A DNA stretch of 64,000 nt from Pseudomonas sp. GGS8 (GTDB lineage: Bacteria > Pseudomonadota > Gammaproteobacteria > Pseudomonadales > Pseudomonadaceae), in contig NZ_JALJWF010000001.1 in the NCBI RefSeq assembly GCF_024168645.1, positions 1,541,001 through 1,605,000 of the forward strand, given 5' to 3'. Shown here piece by piece: positions 54,548-63,542 of the stretch. The position numbers and the translations under genes are program-made. Within the stretch, counting starts at the first letter, position 1. Each line of letters begins with the position of its first letter. The notes under the pieces are model-generated. The model made no database searches. It saw nothing but the letters and a program-made list of their open reading frames with translations, and was not told the origin of the DNA.

Positions 54548-54730
54548 TCATTTCAGACCCGCCTGTTTCAATATGCTATTGATCGTTCCTTTTGGAAGAT
54601 CCGAATCAGGGTGTTTTATCGTCACCCTGCCTGACTTGCACGAGTGCTTGTACTGATGATGGCTACCTTTCACGGCCACCAGATACCAACCATCCTCCTC
54701 GATCATCCTGATCATTTCCCGACTTCGCAT
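54548..54730 (-). CDS. hicA: Type II toxin HicA (mRNA interferase)
   Basis: A 60-residue dsRBD-like toxin: MRSREMIRMIEEDGWYLVAV followed by KGSHHQYKHS with the catalytic His, then GRVTIKHPDSDLPKGTINSI and LKQAGLK. AAGGTG precedes the ATG at 54730. The toxin comes first, as in most hicAB loci, and hicB begins 59 bases later. Intact and probably functional. Confidence 0.92.
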   Translation of the reverse strand: MRSREMIRMIEEDGWYLVAVKGSHHQYKHSCKSGRVTIKHPDSDLPKGTINSILKQAGLK

Positions 54731-54898
54731 CACCTTCGTCCTTGTGGGCAGCATCTGCTGAGCACATTACGCGATGATCACATCTTCAATACACACGATA
54801 CACACCCTGATAAATATTAGCCGAACACAAGTAGACCAGATTGCCCGCTGACCACCGGTCACTGGCAACAAAACCGGATTCCCCCGCCAAACCGTCGA

Positions 54899-56893
54899 TC
54901 AACGCACTAAATGCAAGAACTGCATATGCCGCTCGTACTGGTCGAGGATGTCGTTGATCACCTGATCCTTGGTGTAACCCACCAGATCGTAGTCCTGGCT
55001 GCCCTCGCTCAAATGCACTTCGGCGCGGTGGTAGCGACGGTTGTTGAGTTGCTTGGAACCCATGCCGCCACGGGCGAAGGACGGCGTGAAGTAACCGCGC
55101 ATCTGCACCTGATAGATGAACGGATGCAGTTCGCCGTGACCGATTTCCAGGCTGACGTTATCGTTGGCCGGGTCGGGCTGAGTGACCACGTGCAAGCCCT
55201 TCTCGACGAACACGGCGGTCACTTCCTCGATGGCCGGACGGACTGTCGTATCAAGGAAGCGATAGACCTCATCCCGGGACGGGAAATGCACCGCCTGACT
55301 CAAGCGCTGACGCCAGCCGCCGCGCCGTGATCCAGACACCGGCGCGAGGGAATGCAGTTGCGCGATCTGCTTCTGCGACTCCAGATAAAACGCCTTGTGC
55401 AGCCCCCACATCATCAGCAGCAAAATCAGCGAAAACGGCAACGATGTCAGCACCACCGCTGACTTCAAGGCATCGATGCTGCCGGAGAACAACAGTGCGC
55501 TGGTCACCAGCGCGGTCATTGCGCCCCAGAACACTCGCAGCCATTTCGGCCCGTCCTCATCGGGATTGCCACCCTTGGCGGACAAGGTCGACAACACCAC
55601 GGTGCCGGAGTCGGCGGAGGTGACGAAGAACACGAAGCTGATGAACACCGTGACCGCGATAACGGTTTTGCTCCACGGGTAGGTTTCCAGCAGCAGGTAC
55701 AGCGTCATCGATGGGTTGTCGATGGCCGACATGCCGAGCGCGCTCATACCGTGGTTGAGGACCTGATCGATGGCGCTGTTGCCGAAGATCGACATCCACG
55801 CCAGGGTGAAACCGAGCGGGATCAGCAACACGCCGAAGACGAATTCGCGAATGGTCCGGCCACGGGAAATCCGCGCAATGAACAGACCCACGAACGGCGA
55901 CCATGCAATCCACCAGGCCCAGTAGAACACCGTCCAGCCGCCCAGCCAGTCGCTGGGTTTGTCATAGGCGTAGAGGTCGAAACTCTTCATCGGCAAGGCG
56001 CCGAGGTAATCACCGAGGTTCTGGATCAGGGTATTGAGCAAGTGCTGGGTGGGGCCGGCGAACAACACGAACAGCAGCAGCGCACAGGCCAGCAGCATGT
56101 TGATGTCGGACATCACCCGCACGCCTTTATCGACGCCGGACACCGCGACGATGATCGCCGCGCCCATCATCAGCGTGATCAAGCCGACCTGAATCCACTG
56201 GGTGTGGGCGATGCCGAACAGGTAGTCCAGACCGGAGTTGAGGTGCAATACGCCGAAGCCCATGTCGGCGCCGAGGCCGAACACCGTGGCGATGATGCCG
56301 AAGCCGTCCACCGCGTAACCGATGGGGCCATTGATGCGCTTGCCGATCAGCGGGTACAGCGCCGAACGCAGGGCCAGCGGCAGGTTATGTCGATAGGCGA
56401 AATAGGCCAGCGCCATGCCAACGAAGGCGAACACGCCCCAGCCGTGCAGGCCCCAGTGCAGAAACAGAATCTGCATCGCCTGACGCGCCGCCTCCGCCGT
56501 ACCGGCCTCGCCTTGCGGCGGTTGCGCCAGGTGCGTCAGCGGTTCAGACACGCAAAAGAAAAACAGCGTGATGCTGATCCCGGCGGCGAACAGCATGCCG
56601 GCCCAGGACAGGTAACTGAATTCGGGCTCGTCGTGGTCGGCACCGAGCTTGATCTTGCCGTAGCCGGACAAGGCGGTGACCACCACGAAGACCAGATACA
56701 GCGTCATCGCGAGCATGTAGTACCAGCCGACCGTGTTGGCCGCCCAGTTTTGCGCTTCCAGAAGCCAGGCGCCGGCCTGTTCGGGGATCGCCATGACCAC
56801 GACGGCGAACAACAAAATGAAGGTCGCCGCGAAATAAAACACCGGCGGATTCATGCGGACCAGGCCGCTTGCGGGGATGGACGATGCACTCAT
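54899..56893 (-). CDS. betT: BCCT family choline transporter (BetT type)
   Basis: 664 residues, 12 helices: FYFAATFILLFAVVVMAIP is TM1; the BCCT core includes HWGLHGWGVFAFVGMALAYF and the substrate-site FYWAWWIAWSPFVGLFIARI. The long C-terminal cytoplasmic domain (about residues 510-664) is the osmosensory/regulatory tail of BetT. It imports choline for conversion to glycine betaine. betIBA are not in the window, but a BetI-like palindrome lies 92 bases upstream. Other BCCT specificities cannot be excluded. Confidence 0.9.
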   Translation of the reverse strand: MSASSIPASGLVRMNPPVFYFAATFILLFAVVVMAIPEQAGAWLLEAQNWAANTVGWYYMLAMTLYLVFVVVTALSGYGKIKLGADHDEPEFSYLSWAGMLFAAGISITLFFFCVSEPLTHLAQPPQGEAGTAEAARQAMQILFLHWGLHGWGVFAFVGMALAYFAYRHNLPLALRSALYPLIGKRINGPIGYAVDGFGIIATVFGLGADMGFGVLHLNSGLDYLFGIAHTQWIQVGLITLMMGAAIIVAVSGVDKGVRVMSDINMLLACALLLFVLFAGPTQHLLNTLIQNLGDYLGALPMKSFDLYAYDKPSDWLGGWTVFYWAWWIAWSPFVGLFIARISRGRTIREFVFGVLLIPLGFTLAWMSIFGNSAIDQVLNHGMSALGMSAIDNPSMTLYLLLETYPWSKTVIAVTVFISFVFFVTSADSGTVVLSTLSAKGGNPDEDGPKWLRVFWGAMTALVTSALLFSGSIDALKSAVVLTSLPFSLILLLMMWGLHKAFYLESQKQIAQLHSLAPVSGSRRGGWRQRLSQAVHFPSRDEVYRFLDTTVRPAIEEVTAVFVEKGLHVVTQPDPANDNVSLEIGHGELHPFIYQVQMRGYFTPSFARGGMGSKQLNNRRYHRAEVHLSEGSQDYDLVGYTKDQVINDILDQYERHMQFLHLVR

Positions 56894-56984
56894 GAACGGT
56901 GCACCTCAAGGGGGGGAAACGTGGCTGTAAAAATCGGACTCAGCAAAGGCAAGCCTCCTGTTGTGAGCGGGCGGCGAACCACCG

Positions 56985-57014
56985 GTTTAACTTGAATGAA
57001 CGTTCAAGTTAAAC
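56985..57014. promoter_or_regulatory. BetI-type operator palindrome
   Basis: GTTTAACTTGAA (56985-56996) and TTCAAGTTAAAC (57003-57014) are perfect 12-base arms around TGAACG. Position (92 bases upstream of betT) and the TGAACGTTCA-like core fit the TetR-family repressor BetI, which releases DNA on binding choline. Binding is inferred. Confidence 0.7.
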
Positions 57015-57060
57015 ATGGATAGGGTGCTAAGGACTAATCGCAAGGCTTGGCGGTCGCTTC

Positions 57061-57192
57061 GTGGCGAGGGGGCTTGCCCCCGTTGGGGCGCGAAGCGGCC
57101 CCAAAAATCGCGACCGCATCTATGTGGATATAACTGGTTATCTATATTGCGGTTGCTGCGCAACCGAGCGGGAGCAAGCTCCCTCGCCACAA
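57061..57192. repeat. Hybrid REP doublet
   Basis: Left arm GTGGCGAGGGGGCTTGCCCC at 57061, right arm GGGAGCAAGCTCCCTCGCCA ending at about 57190; the two ends belong to two different REP subtypes. Internal GGTTGCTGCGCAACC. Confidence 0.9.
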
Positions 57193-57213
57193 AAGCGCAA
57201 TGTGTCACCTGGC

Positions 57214-58140
57214 TTACTTCTGCGTCCCATCATCATGTTGCAGATTCGCCTGGGTCAGATTGCACCCCGCTGGCACGCTGCGGGTCAGCCAGACGTTGCC
57301 ACCAATCGTCGAGCCCTTGCCGATGGTGATCCGCCCCAGAATCGTCGCACCCGCATAAATCACCACGTCGTCCTCGACGATTGGATGCCGCGGATGGCCC
57401 TTCTGCAACTGACCGTCCTCGTCCGCCGGGAAGCGCTTGGCGCCCAACGTCACGGCCTGATAAATCCGCACACGCTCGCCAATGATCGCGGTCTCGCCGA
57501 TCACCACACCCGTGCCGTGGTCGATGAAGAAACTGCGACCGATCTGCGCGCCAGGATGGATGTCGATACCGGTGGCCGAGTGGGCGATTTCCGCGCTGAT
57601 CCGCGCCAGCAACGGCAACCCGGCGCGATACAAATGGTGGGCCAGGCGATGGTGAATCACCGCCAGAATCCCCGGATAGCACAGCAGCACTTCATCGACA
57701 CTGCGAGCCGCCGGGTCGCCGTGATAGGCCGCCAGCACATCGGTGTCCAACAGACTGCGCAATCCCGGCAAAGCGAGGGCAAAGTCCTGAATGATCTGAA
57801 TGGTTTTGGCCTCGACTTCAGTGTCGGCCTGGGCACTGTGGCGCGCGGCATAACGCAGTTCGAGCCGCGCCTGAGCGAGCAACGCGTTCAGCGCCACGTC
57901 GAGCGTGTGGCCAACGTAGAAGTCTTCACTTTCCTCGCGCAAATCCACCGGGCCCAAACGCATCGGGAACAGCGCACCGCACAAGGCTTCAAGAATGTCC
58001 GCCATGGCCGCTCGGGACGGCAACTCGCGACCGCCCTGCTCGCCGCTGGCGCGACCGTTTTGTGCGCGCCACTGGTCGCGCGCCGTACGCAGTTGGCTGA
58101 CGATGGTCTGCAATTGCCAATGGCTGGAACGCTCGCTCAC
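57214..58140 (-). CDS. epsC: Serine O-acetyltransferase (EpsC/SrpH-like, long form)
   Basis: 308 residues. An alpha-helical N-terminal domain of about 190 residues is followed by a left-handed beta-helix ([60 protein letters not shown]). His in FIDHGTGV is catalytic. It makes O-acetylserine, the carbon precursor of cysteine. Divergent from dcyD with 190 bases between them. The longer N-terminus separates it from housekeeping CysE. Confidence 0.9.
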   Translation of the reverse strand: MSERSSHWQLQTIVSQLRTARDQWRAQNGRASGEQGGRELPSRAAMADILEALCGALFPMRLGPVDLREESEDFYVGHTLDVALNALLAQARLELRYAARHSAQADTEVEAKTIQIIQDFALALPGLRSLLDTDVLAAYHGDPAARSVDEVLLCYPGILAVIHHRLAHHLYRAGLPLLARISAEIAHSATGIDIHPGAQIGRSFFIDHGTGVVIGETAIIGERVRIYQAVTLGAKRFPADEDGQLQKGHPRHPIVEDDVVIYAGATILGRITIGKGSTIGGNVWLTRSVPAGCNLTQANLQHDDGTQK

Positions 58141-58330
58141 GGTAAAAACTCCTCATGGGCGGCCGGACTGTCTGGCCGCGCTGACGGCGATTACTTTACG
58201 GCAACGACTTGCAGCCGAATTAAGAACCAATAGTGCTGTGTTCAATACTTTTGGCTATAAGCGATTGGCAGTTGCCCCGCTAAATACCCGTGCCTATAGT
58301 CCTGACATCTTCCTGCGCCAGTACGGACCC

Positions 58331-59323
58331 ATGATCAAACAACAGCTTGCCCGTTTTAACCGCCTCGACCTGCTCGGTCACGCTACCCCTCTGGAAAAAC
58401 TCGAACGCCTGTCGACCTGGCTGGGCCGCGATGTGTACGTCAAACGCGATGACCTGACGCCATTGGCACTGGGCGGCAACAAGCTGCGCAAGCTCGAATA
58501 CCTCGCCGCCGATGCCCTGGCCCAGGGCGCCGATACCTTGATCACCGCTGGCGCGATCCAGTCCAACCACGTACGCCAGACCGCCGCCGTTGCGGCCAAG
58601 CTTGGCTTGGGCTGCATAGCGCTGCTGGAGAACCCGCTCGGCACTGACGATAGCAACTACATTGGCAATGGCAATCGGCTGTTGCTGGACCTGTTCGATG
58701 CCAAGGTCGAGTTGGTGGAAAATCTCGACAATGCCGATGAACAATTGGAAGCGCTGGCCGCACGTCTGCGCAGCAACGGCAAGAAGCCTTATCTGGTGCC
58801 GATTGGTGGCTCCAATGCAGTGGGCGCTTTGGGTTATGTCCGTGCGGGTCTGGAACTGGCCGAGCAGATCAAGGACACCGGGCTGCAATTTGCCGCGGTG
58901 GTCCTGGCTTCCGGCAGTGCCGGCACCCATAGCGGCCTGGCGCTGGCATTGAGCGAAGTGCTGCCGGAATTGCCAGTGATCGGCGTGACCGTTTCCCGTA
59001 GCGATGAAGCGCAACGACCGAAAGTCCAGGGTCTCGCCGAGCGCACTGCCGAACTGTTGGGCGTGAGTTTGCCGGCGAGTTTCAAAGTCGAACTGTGGGA
59101 CGAATATTTCGGCCCGCGTTATGGCGAGCCGAATGCCGGGACGCTGTCGGCGGTGAAGCTGTTGGCGAGTCAGGAAGGGTTGTTGCTGGACCCGGTGTAT
59201 ACCGGCAAGGCCATGGCCGGTTTACTCGACGGCATCGGGCGTCAGCGCTTCGATGAAGGCCCGATCATCTTCCTGCACACCGGTGGGGCGCCGGCGTTGT
59301 TTGCCTATACCTCCGTATTTTAG
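58331..59323 (+). CDS. dcyD: D-cysteine desulfhydrase
   Basis: A 330-residue PLP enzyme of the tryptophan-synthase-beta fold that converts D-cysteine to pyruvate, sulfide and ammonia. PLP lysine in [13 protein letters not shown], phosphate-binding [17 protein letters not shown], and [16 protein letters not shown]. The start [20 protein letters not shown] is chosen over upstream in-frame codons. It lies next to the cystine transporter, as in enteric dcyD-fliY/yecSC loci; ACC deaminase is excluded by the DcyD-like pattern only tentatively. Confidence 0.93.
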   Translation: MIKQQLARFNRLDLLGHATPLEKLERLSTWLGRDVYVKRDDLTPLALGGNKLRKLEYLAADALAQGADTLITAGAIQSNHVRQTAAVAAKLGLGCIALLENPLGTDDSNYIGNGNRLLLDLFDAKVELVENLDNADEQLEALAARLRSNGKKPYLVPIGGSNAVGALGYVRAGLELAEQIKDTGLQFAAVVLASGSAGTHSGLALALSEVLPELPVIGVTVSRSDEAQRPKVQGLAERTAELLGVSLPASFKVELWDEYFGPRYGEPNAGTLSAVKLLASQEGLLLDPVYTGKAMAGLLDGIGRQRFDEGPIIFLHTGGAPALFAYTSVF

Positions 59324-59328
59324 ATTCC

Positions 59329-59463
59329 CTGTGGCGAGGGGGCTTGCCCCCGTTGGGCCACGCAGTGGCCCCAAAACCTGCGATCAGGTTCTTTCAGATT
59401 GACCGTGTTAGCTGGCTTTGCGCCTGCTTCGCAGCCGAACGGGGGCGAGCCCCCTCGCCACAG
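59329..59463. repeat. REP doublet (GTGGCGAGGGGGCTTGCCCCC type)
   Basis: CTGTGGCGAGGGGGCTTGCC opens at 59329; inverted GAGCCCCCTCGCCACAG ends at 59463. It lies inside the dcyD-tcyJ gap; the AT-rich sequence after it (59490-59560) is the likely tcyJ promoter region. Confidence 0.92.
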
Positions 59464-59670
59464 GAATGCATCGCACCAATATTCATTTGAAGAATAACAA
59501 ACTAAATATTTATTATTTTCTAATCTAAAAAACCCATCATATAGTCGCGCCGCAGGCGAATTTGCAGCAAGACGCATAAGCTGCTTTAGGGCAGGATATC
59601 GCAGTCGTTCAAATCCCGAATTTGCCAACTTTCCTTAAGCGTGTTCCATAAGAAAACACAGGGGCTTGTC

Positions 59671-60465
59671 ATGAATTTTTCCGCATTACGTCGAAATCTG
59701 CTGGTGGGTTCGCTGGGCCTGGCGCTGAGCGCCGGTCTGCTCGGGCAGGCAGTGGCCGGTGAGCAGCTGCAAAAAATCAAGGACGCAGGCGTGATCAACG
59801 TCGGTCTGGAAGGCACTTATCCACCGTTCAGCTTCGTCGACGAGGCCGGCAAACTGAGCGGCTTCGAAGTCGAGTTCTCCGAAGCCTTGGCCAAAGAGTT
59901 GGGCGTGAAGGTCAAACTGCAGCCGACCAAATGGGAAGGCATCCTCGCAGCCCTGGAATCCAAGCGTCTGGACGCGGTGATCAACCAGGTGACCATCACC
60001 GAAGAGCGCAAGAAGAAGTACGACTTCTCCACACCTTACACCGTTTCCGGGATTCAGGCGCTGACCCTGACCAAAAACAAAGACACCATCAAGACCGCCG
60101 CCGATCTGGCCGGCAAGAAAGTCGGCGTAGGTCTGGGCACCAACTACGAGCAGTGGGTGAAAGAGAATGTGCCTAAGGCTGACGTGCGCACCTACGATGA
60201 TGACCCGAGCAAGTTCCAGGATCTGCGCGTCGGCCGCATCGACGCCATTCTGATCGACCGCCTCGCCGCGCTGGAATACGCCAGGAAGGCTAAGGACACT
60301 GCCGCCGCCGGCGAAGCGTTCTCCCGCCAGGAAGCCGGTATTGCCCTGCGCAAAGGCGAGCCTGAGCTGCTGGCCGCGGTGAACAAAGCCATCGACAAGC
60401 TGCGTGCCGACGGTACGCTGACCAAGCTTTCGGAAAAATACTTCAGCGCTGACGTCACTAAATAA
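59671..60465 (+). CDS. tcyJ: Cystine ABC transporter, periplasmic binding protein
   Basis: A 264-residue family 3 binding protein (FliY/TcyJ). Signal peptide MNFSALRRNLLVGSLGLALS ... AVAGE; then GVINVGLEGTYPPFSFVDEA, GFEVEFSEALAKELGVKVKL, QPTKWEGILAALESKRLDAV and VNKAIDKLRADGTLTKLSEK. First gene of a three-gene transporter operon; TAATG overlap with the permease gene. Cystine specificity rests on similarity and on dcyD next door. Confidence 0.93.
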   Translation: MNFSALRRNLLVGSLGLALSAGLLGQAVAGEQLQKIKDAGVINVGLEGTYPPFSFVDEAGKLSGFEVEFSEALAKELGVKVKLQPTKWEGILAALESKRLDAVINQVTITEERKKKYDFSTPYTVSGIQALTLTKNKDTIKTAADLAGKKVGVGLGTNYEQWVKENVPKADVRTYDDDPSKFQDLRVGRIDAILIDRLAALEYARKAKDTAAAGEAFSRQEAGIALRKGEPELLAAVNKAIDKLRADGTLTKLSEKYFSADVTK

Positions 60466-61130
60466 TGGAAGCGGCTTTCCAACTTGTACTGGAGTCCATG
60501 CCCTTCCTGCTGAAGGGCGTGTACTTTACGGTCATCCTCAGCCTGGGCAGCATGTTCTTCGGCTTGCTGCTGGGCTTCGGCCTGGCGTTGATGCGCCTGT
60601 CACGCCTCAAACTGGTGAGCTGGCTGGCCCGCATCTACGTGTCGTTCTTTCGTGGCACGCCGTTGTTGGTGCAACTGTTCATGATCTATTTCGGCTTGCC
60701 GCAATTGGGTCTCGAACTGGATCCGATACCGGCAGCCCTGATCGGCCTCTCGCTGAACATGGCCGCTTATGCCTGTGAAATCCTCCGTTCCGCGATCAGT
60801 TCGATTGAACGCGGCCAATGGGAAGCCGCTGCGAGTATCGGTATGACTCGCGCGCAGACCCTGCGCCGGGCCATCCTGCCGCAAGCAATGCGCACGGCGT
60901 TGCCGCCGCTGGGCAACAGCTTCATTTCGCTGGTCAAGGACACCGCGCTGGCGGCCACCATTCAAGTACCGGAGCTGTTCCGTCAGGCGCAGTTGATCAC
61001 CGCCCGCACCTTCGAAATTTTCACCATGTATCTTGCCGCCGCGGTGATCTACTGGATTCTGGCAACGGTGCTGTCGCACTTCCAGAACCAGTTGGAAGCG
61101 CGGGTCAATCGGCACGACCAGGAGTCCTGA
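60465..61130 (+). CDS. tcyL: Cystine ABC transporter, permease
   Basis: 221 residues, HEQRO-type polar amino acid permease (YecS/TcyL) with about four to five helices. The EAA loop is [20 protein letters not shown], and [20 protein letters not shown] is the family signature. Starts at the tcyJ stop (one-base overlap). Confidence 0.94.
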   Translation: MEAAFQLVLESMPFLLKGVYFTVILSLGSMFFGLLLGFGLALMRLSRLKLVSWLARIYVSFFRGTPLLVQLFMIYFGLPQLGLELDPIPAALIGLSLNMAAYACEILRSAISSIERGQWEAAASIGMTRAQTLRRAILPQAMRTALPPLGNSFISLVKDTALAATIQVPELFRQAQLITARTFEIFTMYLAAAVIYWILATVLSHFQNQLEARVNRHDQES

Positions 61131-61134
61131 CCCC

Positions 61135-61884
61135 ATGATTGTCGTGGAAAAACTGACAAAGCAGTTCAAGGGTCAGGTGGTGCTCAACGGCATCGATCTG
61201 CAGGTGAAGGAAGGCGAGGTGGTGGCGATCATCGGCCCCAGCGGCTCGGGCAAGACCACCTTCCTGCGTTGCCTGAATTTTCTGGAGGAGCCCACCAGCG
61301 GCCGGATCAAGGTCGGCGACATCGAGATCGATGGCAGCCGTCCCCTGAACCAGCAGCAGAGCCTGGTACGACGCTTGCGCCAGCATGTAGGTTTCGTGTT
61401 CCAGAACTTCAACCTGTTCCCGCATCGCACGGCCCTGGAAAACGTCATCGAAGGACCGATCGTGGTGAAAAAAATTCCACGGGCCGACGCCGTTGCCTTG
61501 GGTAAAAAGCTGTTGGCCAAGGTCGGCCTGGCGGGCAAGGAAGATGCTTACCCGCGACGCCTCTCCGGTGGTCAGCAACAACGTGTGGCGATTGCCCGGG
61601 CCCTGGCGATGGAACCGGAAGTGATCCTGTTCGATGAACCGACCTCGGCGCTGGACCCGGAACTGGTGGGCGAAGTGTTGGCGACCATCCGCGGCCTGGC
61701 CGAGGAGAAACGCACCATGGTGATCGTCACCCACGAAATGGGTTTTGCCCGGGACGTGGCCAATCGCGTGGTGTTTTTCGACAAGGGTGTGATCGTCGAA
61801 CAAGGCGAAGCCAAGGCGCTCTTTGCCAACCCGAAAGAAGAACGGACCAAGCAGTTTCTCAGCAAGTTCCTTAACAACGCTTAG
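61135..61884 (+). CDS. tcyN: Cystine ABC transporter, ATP-binding protein
   Basis: 249 residues. Walker [22 protein letters not shown]-loop [17 protein letters not shown], signature [20 protein letters not shown], Walker [14 protein letters not shown] and [17 protein letters not shown]: the HisP/GlnQ group (YecC/TcyN). Four bases after the permease gene. Operon end; no strong terminator was found after it. Confidence 0.94.
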   Translation: MIVVEKLTKQFKGQVVLNGIDLQVKEGEVVAIIGPSGSGKTTFLRCLNFLEEPTSGRIKVGDIEIDGSRPLNQQQSLVRRLRQHVGFVFQNFNLFPHRTALENVIEGPIVVKKIPRADAVALGKKLLAKVGLAGKEDAYPRRLSGGQQQRVAIARALAMEPEVILFDEPTSALDPELVGEVLATIRGLAEEKRTMVIVTHEMGFARDVANRVVFFDKGVIVEQGEAKALFANPKEERTKQFLSKFLNNA

Positions 61885-62219
61885 TTGCGTCCTTTCAAAA
61901 GAATGTCAACTTCCACGGATGGAAGTGCCCCCCCTTCTTCTAAAAACCTCATGCCCCTCCCCCCTGACCTCTTTGATTCATCCAAATCATAAACAACTTC
62001 CAGCCCTCCCGTGCGGTACATATATATGTCCTGCAACAGATTCACTTCTCTTAAAATCCATGAAATCCCTCACCACCCTCACTCAACGGGTTGCTGACTC
62101 CAGGGCGTAAAACCCACCAAATATTGGACTAAATTCGACAGCACGATGCGGTTTACTAACTACACTGCGTAGGAAATTTCTGAATAACCCATGAACCAGC
62201 CTTTAGCCAATCAGTTCTA

Positions 62220-62248
62220 TTGACACCTATTCGAACGCACTCTTATCT
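62220..62248 (+). promoter_or_regulatory. Sigma-70-type promoter in a 502-base intergenic region
   Basis: TTGACA (62220-62225), 17 bases, TTATCT (62243-62248); it would give a leader of about 130 bases for the gene at 62387. The rest of 61885-62386 is AT- and C-rich without a supported gene, repeat or terminator. Confidence 0.45.
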
Positions 62249-62386
62249 AGTCTCCAACAGGCGACTACCACCACACTCGATCATTCTTAAAACACACAAA
62301 CAGTGAATCGTTTTGTTGCCTGGTAATTCACGCCTTTCGATCTTTCAGAAACGGACTTCGCGGTAAGGCTTCAAGGAGAGAACCCC

Positions 62387-63145
62387 ATGACAAGCACTTC
62401 GAACAAACCCGAGCTTGCAGCCCCGACCCTGGCGCAAACTCACAAGACTGGTATCAACATCACCTCGGCCGCTCACCTGATAATCGACGTGCCGCCCTAT
62501 CCCGGCATGTACGAAGGCGACCTGATCGAGCTGTTCTGGAACAACTGCTACGTGGCCTCCAGCGTATTGGGAGTGGATCATGGCGACAAAGCGGTGAGCC
62601 TGCGGGTGCCGGAAAGCTTCATCGCCAATGGTTCTGCCCGCGTCCATTACAAAGTCATGCAGGTCGGGCAAGGGCCTGCGGTATCACCAGCGGCGCGCAT
62701 CCAGATCAAACTCGATTGCCCGGGCGGCCTGCTTCTTTGCGACGAGGAAAACCAGAGCCTGGCACCCGTGTTCATCCCCGAGACCATTCGCCGTCAGGGG
62801 GTCAATCCAAACCAGGTCAAACGCGGTGTCCCGTTGACCATCGAACCGTACCTGAACATGGCTGCCGACGACGAAATCACCCTGCGCTGGGGCGATGTGC
62901 GCATGGACCTGCCCAAACTCAAGGCCGACGATGTGGGTCAGCCGATTCATGTTTGGGTGCCACCGGCAATCATTCTCGAAGCCGGCGAAGACCTTCGACT
63001 GGAAGTGACTTACTGCATCCTCGACCGGGTGGGTAACAACTCGCGCTGGGCACCGGCCCGCACGCTGAAGATCGGCTGTGCCAATCCATACCTGAAAGTG
63101 CCGCCCAAAGAAGTGCTCAACGCTGCTGAGCCCAGAAAGAAGTGA
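62387..63145 (+). CDS. Protein with two Ig-like beta repeats, unknown function
   Basis: 252 residues without a signal peptide or membrane helix. Two similar units are visible: about residues 28-108 (HLIIDVPPYPGMYEGDLIEL ... VHYKVMQVGQGPAVSPAARI) and about 148-235 (LTIEPYLNMAADDEITLRWG ... VTYCILDRVGNNSRWAPART). Each has a GD/DDE-I-x-L-x-W strand, a VP turn and a V-x-Y ... S/N-x-S end, like the Ig-type repeats of large Pseudomonas adhesin-like or insecticidal-type proteins. It is a short stand-alone version. Monocistronic. Confidence 0.7.
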   Translation: MTSTSNKPELAAPTLAQTHKTGINITSAAHLIIDVPPYPGMYEGDLIELFWNNCYVASSVLGVDHGDKAVSLRVPESFIANGSARVHYKVMQVGQGPAVSPAARIQIKLDCPGGLLLCDEENQSLAPVFIPETIRRQGVNPNQVKRGVPLTIEPYLNMAADDEITLRWGDVRMDLPKLKADDVGQPIHVWVPPAIILEAGEDLRLEVTYCILDRVGNNSRWAPARTLKIGCANPYLKVPPKEVLNAAEPRKK

Positions 63146-63176
63146 AGCGCCTGTAGTGCGCGATATGAGGGCTTTT

Positions 63177-63313
63177 TGTGGCGAGGGAGCTTGCTCCTGC
63201 TGAGGTGCGAAGCGCCCCCCCAAAACTGGCTCACGTGTTTGTGCAATTGAATCGTGATAGCCGATTTTGCGACTGCTTCGCAGCCGAGCGGGAGCAAGCT
63301 CCCTCGCCACAGG
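63177..63313. repeat. REP doublet (GCGAGGGAGCTTGCTCC type)
   Basis: TTGTGGCGAGGGAGCTTGCTCC at its left end (63175 onward, REP core 63179-63200) and inverted GGGAGCAAGCTCCCTCGCCA ending at about 63310; internal GACTGCTTCGCAGC palindrome. Confidence 0.9.
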
Positions 63314-63352
63314 GATCTCGACCGCCCAGGCGATGCCATCCTTCTATGCATA

Positions 63353-63374
63353 TTCCTAAAAGTTAGTTTATTAA
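63353..63374 (+). promoter_or_regulatory. AT-rich element upstream of the sfnB-type gene
   Basis: TTCCTAAAAGTTAGTTTATT matches the element upstream of tauA (49131) with small insertions. It is followed by further AT-rich sequence in which the promoter is expected. Candidate sulfur-control site (inference). Confidence 0.35.
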
Positions 63375-63431
63375 TTATTTATACACGTTTAGGGTATATA
63401 CACCGGACCACCGGACATTCGTGCTTTCGTT

Positions 63432-63450
63432 CGCCGCAACCCTTGCGGCG
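63432..63450 (+). promoter_or_regulatory. Leader hairpin before the small upstream ORF
   Basis: CGCCGCAA-CCC-TTGCGGCG is a perfect 8-bp stem with a three-base loop, 24 bases before the upstream ORF start. There is no T tract, so it is not a terminator by itself. Confidence 0.45.
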
Positions 63451-63473
63451 CTTTCATGAGATGTGAGGTAGGT

Positions 63474-63542
63474 ATGGTCCGAAACACAATCACCCCAGTG
63501 CAAATCGCCAGGGCATTGCGTGCAGCCAAGGAGCGGCACTGA
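63474..63542 (+). CDS. 22-residue upstream ORF coupled to the sfnB-type gene
   Basis: ATG at 63474 with a strong GAGGTAGG ribosome-binding site encodes MVRNTITPVQIARALRAAKE plus RH and stops at 63542, where TGATG couples it to the next start. The ribosome-binding site of the next gene (AAGGAG, 63528-63533) lies within it. It may be a leader peptide or simply a coupling device; I do not recognise the peptide. Confidence 0.4.
   Translation: MVRNTITPVQIARALRAAKERH

Noticed and set aside
61823..62110. 95-codon frame overlapping the end of tcyN and the following gap
   Set aside because: No ribosome-binding site and a low-complexity Pro/Leu/Ser composition; overlaps a real gene.
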